From an uncultured Aeromonadales bacterium (GTDB lineage: Bacteria; Pseudomonadota; Gammaproteobacteria; Enterobacterales; Succinivibrionaceae), in assembly GCA_902796095.1 (NCBI GenBank), contig CADBNP010000127.1:1-11296 (forward strand): a stretch of 11,296 nt of DNA. The letters run 5' to 3'. Shown here in pieces: positions 6,308 to 11,296 of the stretch. Each line of letters opens with the position of its first letter. Within the stretch, counting starts at the first letter, position 1. Under the pieces are notes generated by a model. The model did no database searches. It saw only the letters and a program-made list of their open reading frames with translations, and was not told the origin of the DNA. The translations under genes were made by a program, and so were the position numbers.

Positions 6308-7957
6308 TCAGTGAAGTTCATCATCAGCTTCTTCCCGGCCGCGGCTGCCGACGGATCCCGTGCTGCCACGTCTGTCACCGTCACCGTGAGTATTCCGGGA
6401 GGAAAAATTCCCTGCGGCGGGTGGAACTGATTCAAGCACAAGATCTCCACCCTCCTGGTAAATCACCGATGGTGTGCTTTCAAGAGAAAATCTCTCGGCA
6501 ACATCCTGTCTCAGCAGATAGATTTTCCCGAGACTCTTTCTGAGCTCTCCAAGCATTTCCCATTCCTCTCTGCCTCGTATTTCAGTAACGATATTAATCG
6601 CCATGTAGGACGGCACAGACCTTACCCGTCTGTACTCCTCCACCGCACGGATCTCTTCGGGAATGGCAGGATTGAAGACGAACACATAGCGTCTGAAAGC
6701 TCTGTACGCCAGCGGATTAACCCTGGTTCCCGCAGGATACAGGACTCTGCCCTCATGATCTGTCAGATCCCGTCTGAGAACCATGACCGGATCAATTATT
6801 CGTTTGGCAGGAGCTCCGTTTTCCGTACGGCAGGAAAAACGTGACGGCAGATAATATCCCGCTGTTCTCTCAAAAAAACGATCCGCCGCCTCCCGCTTCA
6901 ACTTCCCCCAGTCAAGTCCGGAAAAACGGGATGCCAGAGATTCTGTCAGAGACATTTCTGCAATCTCGTACACGGGACCGTAGCGGGACGGCGAGTTTCG
7001 AATTTTTCCCCGGGAGACCGATCCGGCACCCTCACACGGTGCAGAAGCTCCGGGTCCGGGCTCCTCCGGTTTCATCACCCTGCGCAGAGCTGCGGCACCT
7101 TCATATCTGGTAAAGCCGCCGTCAGGATCCGCTGTAACCAGAAAGGGCACGGCATCAATGCTGAAATATCTGAACAGACGGGGATCGATTCTGATATTAA
7201 GTCCACGGGAACATGCCGCTCCCGCTTCCCTCTGCATTTCTGTCAGACGGGAGAACAGATCCGGACCGGATGTGCTTCTGATATTCTCCGTTCCCGAAGC
7301 TTCATGCCCGGGCACGTATCCCCGTTCCTGCTCCCGTTCGCGCTGGCCGATATTCAAAGTCCTGGCGGAATGAAAACCGGCTTCGACGGAAAGTCCCCTG
7401 TACAGGATCACCGCATCATTCCTTCCACAGAGTGAACGGTAGATTTCAAGGCGGGTAAGTTCAGGAATTGAGGATGACAGGAATATCATATACCTGAAAC
7501 CGGGATCCGGCGTTTCCGAATCTGCTCCGCCTCTCTCGGAGATCCGCTGTTCAGCACTGTCTTTCTCATGGAACCTCGGTTCTGAACTGTCTATAACTGC
7601 AGCGCCGATCTGAGATCTGACACTCGCCGGGATCCATATATCCGGACTGTTAATCTCCGGTATATTGTCTGCTGAAATGTTCCTGCTGGTTTCCACAGCA
7701 TTCTTAAACTCTGCAGACAATCCGGAGTCAGAACCAGTACCGTGAAAACCGCTGCTTTGAAGACTGTTCCGCTGAAAAGAACTCCCGGAAATTTCAGAAA
7801 GGTAATTTTTTACGGTACTGCTTTCTCCGAACTGCAGCAGCTTCCGATTACGGTGCGCCGCGCTGAAATCGTGCAGTCCGTCAGCTGCGGAGTCCTGCAG
7901 CAGAATGCCGGCGGCGCTAATACAGGATATAAGTGCGCCCCACAAGATCTTCTTCAT
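6308..7957 (-). CDS. traW: TrbC-TraW fusion, periplasmic F-type pilus assembly protein
   Basis: A 549-residue protein joining two F-type periplasmic components that are separate genes in F. It opens with a signal peptide (MKKILWGALISCISAAGILL, cleavage near residue 25), then a Ser/Asn-rich linker to about residue 150. Residues 153-297 are TrbC-like: FRYMIFLSSSIPELTRLEIY, then RLFRYFSIDAVPFLVTADP. Residues 325-515 are TraW-like: IIDPVMVLRRDLTDHEGRVL, YPAGTRVNPL, YVFVFNP, and LLRQDVAERFSLESTPSVIY. Both halves end in a thioredoxin-fold style segment with a cis-proline position (AVPF, STPS) but show no CXXC, so a structural rather than redox role is likely. The C-terminal 35 residues are Gly/Ser/Arg-rich. 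The ATG at 7957 overlaps the preceding gene by 41 bases and has GGAAC upstream. Similar fusions occur in SXT/R27-type systems. The stop is TGA, unlike its neighbours. Confidence 0.9.
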   Translation of the reverse strand: MKKILWGALISCISAAGILLQDSAADGLHDFSAAHRNRKLLQFGESSTVKNYLSEISGSSFQRNSLQSSGFHGTGSDSGLSAEFKNAVETSRNISADNIPEINSPDIWIPASVRSQIGAAVIDSSEPRFHEKDSAEQRISERGGADSETPDPGFRYMIFLSSSIPELTRLEIYRSLCGRNDAVILYRGLSVEAGFHSARTLNIGQREREQERGYVPGHEASGTENIRSTSGPDLFSRLTEMQREAGAACSRGLNIRIDPRLFRYFSIDAVPFLVTADPDGGFTRYEGAAALRRVMKPEEPGPGASAPCEGAGSVSRGKIRNSPSRYGPVYEIAEMSLTESLASRFSGLDWGKLKREAADRFFERTAGYYLPSRFSCRTENGAPAKRIIDPVMVLRRDLTDHEGRVLYPAGTRVNPLAYRAFRRYVFVFNPAIPEEIRAVEEYRRVRSVPSYMAINIVTEIRGREEWEMLGELRKSLGKIYLLRQDVAERFSLESTPSVIYQEGGDLVLESVPPAAGNFSSRNTHGDGDRRGSTGSVGSRGREEADDELH

Positions 7958-8438
7958 TTACTGTTCCATAGTAGCGGGAATCAAGAGATAACTCTGATCT
8001 GCCCATCATGAAATACCTTCCGGCAGGAACGGTGAAGCTGCGCTCAAACAGTTTCGGATCTGCTCCTGCATATTCAGCGGCACCAAGACCATGAGCCGTG
8101 ATTTCGCCGTTTACCCGTGTATCTGACGAAGTTACATCTACACTGTCGCCGGGCAGACCGGCCATGATTTTCACCATCATCTGACCATCTCTGAAATACC
8201 CGGTATTACGGGAAATGAAAGCAAACAGAGCTCCTCTTTCCGGATTCCGATCACCTGTGTTTACAAGAAAAATTCTGTGATTACCAAGACAGGTGTGATC
8301 CTGGAAATCCACGGCTATCATCCATCCGAGAACCGTAAGCCGTCCCTGGCACAGGATCAGGAGGGACAGCATCAGAGCTGTTCCGGAAATTGTTAAAAGC
8401 AATACTGCTCTGGATCTGTTTTTCATAATCTTCTGCAT
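7917..8438 (-). CDS. trhF: TraF/TrhF-type S26 signal-peptidase-like protein of the conjugation system
   Basis: A small membrane-anchored protein of the LepB/TraF (S26) peptidase family, the kind encoded between traC and traW in SXT and R27 and thought to process an exported transfer protein such as pilin. Numbering from the ATG at 8438 (173 residues): one N-terminal membrane segment (AVLLLTISGTALMLSLLILC), then HTCLGNHRIFLV where the nucleophile box should be, then MVKIMAGLPGD with the general-base lysine K90, and FMMGRSELSLDSRYYGTV, the conserved SRYxG box (D153-R155). The nucleophile position is cysteine (C50) rather than serine. Start choice is uncertain: TTG at 8462 has AGGAG but only 3 bases away and overlaps the stop of a tiny ORF; ATG at 8426 is also possible. 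The last 41 bases overlap traW. The stop is TAG. Confidence 0.85.
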   Translation of the reverse strand: MQKIMKNRSRAVLLLTISGTALMLSLLILCQGRLTVLGWMIAVDFQDHTCLGNHRIFLVNTGDRNPERGALFAFISRNTGYFRDGQMMVKIMAGLPGDSVDVTSSDTRVNGEITAHGLGAAEYAGADPKLFERSFTVPAGRYFMMGRSELSLDSRYYGTVNEEDLVGRTYILY

Positions 8439-8458
8439 ACGGATCTTTCTTATCCGGT

Positions 8459-8551
8459 TCAAAATCTCCTTTGTTTCAGATGGTTCCGCAAATTGAACAA
8501 ATCAGAAGAAGACTGATCTTCCCTGCCCTCTGCCTCACCGGTCTCCGCCAT
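8459..8551 (-). CDS. Possible 30-residue leader ORF before the S26 peptidase gene
   Basis: An ATG at 8551 opens a 30-codon frame (MAETGEAEGREDQSSSDLF, then NLRNHLKQRRF) that ends in TGA at 8461-8459. Its stop overlaps the TTG codon at 8462 as TTGA, which could allow stop-restart coupling into the peptidase frame, and AGGAG sits just before the overlap. The peptide is charged, has no membrane segment and matches nothing I recognise; it is not TrbI. The upstream ribosome site is poor. It may be chance. Confidence 0.2.
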   Translation of the reverse strand: MAETGEAEGREDQSSSDLFNLRNHLKQRRF

Positions 8552-8661
8552 GTGCAGACCCGAGTATTTCATTCAGTTTGCAGATCTGCTCATTCCCTCA
8601 TGTATGAATCTGGCATCTGCGATGAAGTCTTCATGTTCAGGTGCTGACTGTCACATGCATA

Positions 8662-8681
8662 AGTTCCCGGCCCCGTGAACT
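8662..8681. other. Hairpin shortly after the traC stop
   Basis: AGTTCCCG and CGTGAACT form an 8-position stem with one mismatch around a GCCC loop. On the plus strand it is followed, after GCTGA, by six Ts (terminator-like for antisense transcription); on the coding minus strand no U-run follows. It lies about 30 bases beyond the traC TAG and may stabilise the traC 3' end. The rest of the gap 8439-8711 holds only short stop-rich frames and the tiny ORF listed separately. Confidence 0.3.
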
Positions 8682-8711
8682 GCTGATTTTTTCTGATGCT
8701 TCTGCTGACTG

Positions 8712-11243
8712 CTATTCAGATCTGTTTTCTCTGATATTCACAAAAGGAACTGCTCTGTTTTCATCTTCCAGCATCAGTCTGTCCGCATCCTCGTACACAG
8801 CTCCCTGTATTTTCCGGTCTGACATCACATGACGGACGGCCGAAGCTACATCCTCACCCTTCGATGTGTAGAATGAGATGGCGGATACATCTTCGGGAGA
8901 GGTGGAATAAAGCAGCTTCTGAAACTCCGAAACAATCAGTCTTCCGACTCCGATGCCGAGTTCTGATTTGATAAAGATTTCAGAGTAGACTCCGCTCATG
9001 GTATGGACAGTCTTGAGCAGCTCGTAGGCACCTTCGCTCATGGTAAGTCTTCCGGATCGCCGGACTGATTCCACCGCTTCGGAATTCTGACCGAGAAGAA
9101 ACATGGTGGCGGAATTTTCTGCTATGGCCTGACCTGCGGGGGTTGAATACAGATCATTCACCGACTGGGTGGCTATCACCGCGGATCCGCCGTATTTTCT
9201 GAACTTCCTGTAGGCATGCTCAAGAAAGAGAGAGACATCCCCGTCCTTCAGAAGATCCCAGGCCTCGTCAATCAGAATTATTTTTTTTCGTCCTCTGTCA
9301 CCAAGAAAGACCTGCTGCTGGATCTGATAAATCAGCTGAAGGAGCACCACCTGACGCAGATGTCTTCTGCCGTTCAGCTCATCCAGTTCGAGAACAGTGA
9401 AGCTGTTTTTAAAATCTATGGTACTTGTGCCGTTGAAGAATCTGCCATAGGAGCCCTCCGAGCAGAAGGGAAAGAGCTGTGATCCGATATCCTCAATTCG
9501 CTTGTCCGGAGATCTGAGACACTCCTGTCTGATGTCATCCACCATGAGACTGTTTCCCTTAAGCTGAAACTGCTCCTGCATGATCCTCCTGAGAGCTGAA
9601 CGCTGAAACTCGTCCAGACTGTTGGTCTGGGACGCCATGTTCTGAATAAGGGAAACCACTGCATCCTCATCCTCGCCGTAATCCTTTATCAGCATGAATG
9701 GATTGAGACACACACTGCTGCTCTCATCAAACTGAAGAAAATCGCCCTTCAGTATTTCACATATATTCTTGTAGGACTTGCCAGCATCTATCACCCAGAT
9801 CTGTGCACCCTCGGACAGATAGGAAAGGATGAGCTCATTGGCAAAAAAAGATTTTCCGGATCCGGACTCTGCCGCTATCACCGCATTTTTGTTGGTGTTG
9901 GAATCATGAAGCGAGACGCTCATCAGCTGACCGTTCCGGGAGAACAGAGCCGTGTGAAAGGTGCCGGTTCCCCTCCATTCACCCATCACCGGAAGCAGCG
10001 GTGATGCCATCTGGGTACTGATGGTAAAGTAGAGAAAAAGATCCCTCACGGATTTCCAGTCTCCCCCAAAGGGAAGAGAATTTAAAAATACCGGAAGCTG
10101 GCAGCAGTCGTCAGTCATAAGTTCAAAATGCTGCTCACGCCAGATATTCCGCAGGGAAGTGGAAAGGGCATTAAGTTTTTTGACGGAGGAAGCCATGAGG
10201 ATCACGCTGTAGCTGAGGCGCACCGGTCTGTGACCGTTCTGAAGTGATTCCGACAGTTCGTCAAAGGCCTGCTTTTTTCTGGCCAGCACCGGTACGAACT
10301 TCAGGATGGGTCCTGCCGACTGCTGAACCACAAACTGACGCTTTCTCTCAATGGACTGCTTTGAGCTTTCAGCATCCGGATAAAACAGATTGACTGTCAC
10401 CATGTAGTTGGCCTTGACAGTGCTGAGACCGCTGAGAAGATCTCCGATATAGGAGACCGCGGCTCCAGGAAAAATGTACTCCGGAAGCCTTCTTGCCGAC
10501 AGAGTCCGGATATAATTGTGCTTTCCGAGATGAAGATGATCCCTGTGGATCATGATGTGGGTGTCCGGATCCAGGATCTGCTCGGAAATAAGCCTGTCAG
10601 TCAGCCAGGATCCGTCAGGGGGACTCCGCCGCCAGAGAGCATCTGCATTCCGGTTAAAAACAGTCTGCATAAAACGGATGTAATGAGCCGCACCCATTTT
10701 TACCGGTGCAACACCGATATTTCTTAAATGAGCCTGCACCTTTTCTCCAAGCGTGAGAATTTTCTGCTCCTCTTCAGCTGAGGGAACAGGCGAGGAAAGA
10801 GGGATCTTAAGGGACACTACCAGGCGGCATGTATGTATGATGCCGTTGTCAAAGGATTTCCCCACAAGGTTGCGGCGGCTGTGATGGTTAATGAAGCAGA
10901 TCCGGTCATCTACGACGGCACGGAGAAACGGATCCTTACACCCGGAACGAAGCTGTCTGAAATGCCGCATCTGGGATGAAATGTCAGGACTGCGGTAAAT
11001 GGAAAACTGGATCACCGTATTAACCGGATAGTCGTCATTCAGAAAGCCGTTGAGACGCTCAATGATTCTTTCGTCCTCAAAGCAGAGTGGCCGGCATTCG
11101 AAACAGAAGCCGGCTGTATTGTCAGTACCGAGAAGCATGGAGGTTTCAGGATTGACAGCCGCAGTCGAAAGAATGCCGGAGGCTCTTTCTTCATCCGGTA
11201 TCAGAAGATCAGTGAAAATGCTTTTCAGGTTATACAGTTTCAT
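8712..11243 (-). CDS. traC: TraC, VirB4-like ATPase of F-type type IV secretion
   Basis: An 843-residue cytoplasmic, membrane-associated ATPase that drives pilus assembly; F TraC is 875 residues. The N-terminal half is the TraC/VirB4-specific region (residues about 1-400). Walker A is AESGSGKS at residues 458-465 (K464), Walker B is KIILIDEAW with D659 and E660, and it is followed by the VirB4-type helicase-like segment SAVIATQSVNDLYS. The end is about 15-20 residues beyond a short conserved tail (VRHVMSDRKI). The ATG at 11243 is preceded by GGTGAT at a normal distance and gives the usual family N-terminus length. A frame from the window edge ends 14 bases inside this gene, suggesting coupling to an upstream gene. 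The stop is TAG, and the frame stays open for 24 more codons beyond it. The downstream gap of about 270 bp is the largest inside the cluster. Confidence 0.95.
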   Translation of the reverse strand: MKLYNLKSIFTDLLIPDEERASGILSTAAVNPETSMLLGTDNTAGFCFECRPLCFEDERIIERLNGFLNDDYPVNTVIQFSIYRSPDISSQMRHFRQLRSGCKDPFLRAVVDDRICFINHHSRRNLVGKSFDNGIIHTCRLVVSLKIPLSSPVPSAEEEQKILTLGEKVQAHLRNIGVAPVKMGAAHYIRFMQTVFNRNADALWRRSPPDGSWLTDRLISEQILDPDTHIMIHRDHLHLGKHNYIRTLSARRLPEYIFPGAAVSYIGDLLSGLSTVKANYMVTVNLFYPDAESSKQSIERKRQFVVQQSAGPILKFVPVLARKKQAFDELSESLQNGHRPVRLSYSVILMASSVKKLNALSTSLRNIWREQHFELMTDDCCQLPVFLNSLPFGGDWKSVRDLFLYFTISTQMASPLLPVMGEWRGTGTFHTALFSRNGQLMSVSLHDSNTNKNAVIAAESGSGKSFFANELILSYLSEGAQIWVIDAGKSYKNICEILKGDFLQFDESSSVCLNPFMLIKDYGEDEDAVVSLIQNMASQTNSLDEFQRSALRRIMQEQFQLKGNSLMVDDIRQECLRSPDKRIEDIGSQLFPFCSEGSYGRFFNGTSTIDFKNSFTVLELDELNGRRHLRQVVLLQLIYQIQQQVFLGDRGRKKIILIDEAWDLLKDGDVSLFLEHAYRKFRKYGGSAVIATQSVNDLYSTPAGQAIAENSATMFLLGQNSEAVESVRRSGRLTMSEGAYELLKTVHTMSGVYSEIFIKSELGIGVGRLIVSEFQKLLYSTSPEDVSAISFYTSKGEDVASAVRHVMSDRKIQGAVYEDADRLMLEDENRAVPFVNIRENRSE

Positions 11244-11296
11244 AAAGGATCACCGGCAGATCTGTCTGAGGAATTTCAGACATACTCAAAAAAAAA
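11230..11296 (-). CDS. Possible 3' end of an upstream tra gene
   Basis: A minus-strand frame is open from the window edge to a TAA at 11232-11230 and would overlap the first 14 bases of traC. The visible residues end MSEIPQTDLPVILYETV. In SXT- and F-like clusters the gene before traC is usually a pilus assembly gene such as traV, so a coupled upstream gene would fit. Only 21 codons are visible, three of them in the homopolymer, so this cannot be identified. Confidence 0.25.
   Translation of the reverse strand, partial: FFLSMSEIPQTDLPVILYETV
11288..11296. repeat. A9 homopolymer at the window edge
   Basis: Nine consecutive A residues end the window, just before the traC ribosome-binding region on the opposite strand. 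Such a tract may mark a contig break or a low-confidence sequence end, and would matter for the reading frame of the upstream gene tail. Confidence 0.6.

Noticed and set aside
2626..9670. Other plus- and minus-strand ORFs inside traN, traU, traW and traC
   Set aside because: All overlap strongly supported conjugation genes in other frames and give arginine/serine/proline-rich shadow peptides.
2210..11243. Frequent TCCGGA and GGATCC-like hexamers across the tra genes, considered as uptake or recognition repeats
   Set aside because: They occur in coding frames rich in GGA, TCC and CCG codons and have no regular spacing or extended consensus, so codon preference explains them.
1..11296. CRISPR arrays, tRNA or rRNA genes, attachment sites, origin of transfer
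   Set aside because: I looked for repeated spacers, tRNA-like cloverleaf elements and long direct repeats and found none.

Overview
The window holds one long minus-strand conjugation cluster (about 2.2-11.3 kb) followed downstream, also on the minus strand, by an AT-rich gap (about 1.7-2.2 kb) and an insertion-sequence transposase that runs off the left edge. All credible genes are on the minus strand, so transcription runs from high to low coordinates.

In transcription order the cluster is: a possible tail of an upstream gene at the right edge; traC (the VirB4-like ATPase of F-type type IV secretion); a gap of about 270 bp with hairpins and one very small ORF; a TraF/TrhF-like S26-family peptidase; a TrbC-TraW fusion; traU; and traN, an unusually long cysteine-rich outer-membrane mating-pair stabilisation protein. 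The order traC - S26 peptidase - (trbC)traW - traU - traN is that of the SXT/R391 and R27/IncHI branch of F-like systems, not of F itself, where trbI and a separate trbC are interspersed. This region is therefore part of a self-transmissible plasmid or integrative conjugative element. The encoded proteins act together: TraC powers pilus assembly, the peptidase processes an exported substrate, TrbC-TraW and TraU act in the periplasm in pilus assembly and mating-pair formation, and TraN contacts the recipient surface. The tight overlaps and 2-65 bp gaps indicate one operon.

Immediately after traN is a broken-looking frame of about 105 codons interrupted only by two TGA codons, then a candidate intrinsic terminator, then a promoter embedded in CTAGC palindromes that drives an IS1634-like (IS4 superfamily) DDE transposase. 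The transposase and its flank are visibly more AT-rich than the tra genes, as expected for a later insertion.

The F-like system points to a gammaproteobacterium or relative. The transposase type and codon style suggest, weakly, a gut anaerobe such as Succinivibrionaceae; this is inference only. No tRNA, rRNA, CRISPR array, integrase, origin of transfer or cargo gene is visible. I do not see a wholly new system. The most unusual elements are the TrbC-TraW fusion, the cysteine at the peptidase nucleophile position, the very long TraN and the TGA-interrupted ORF.
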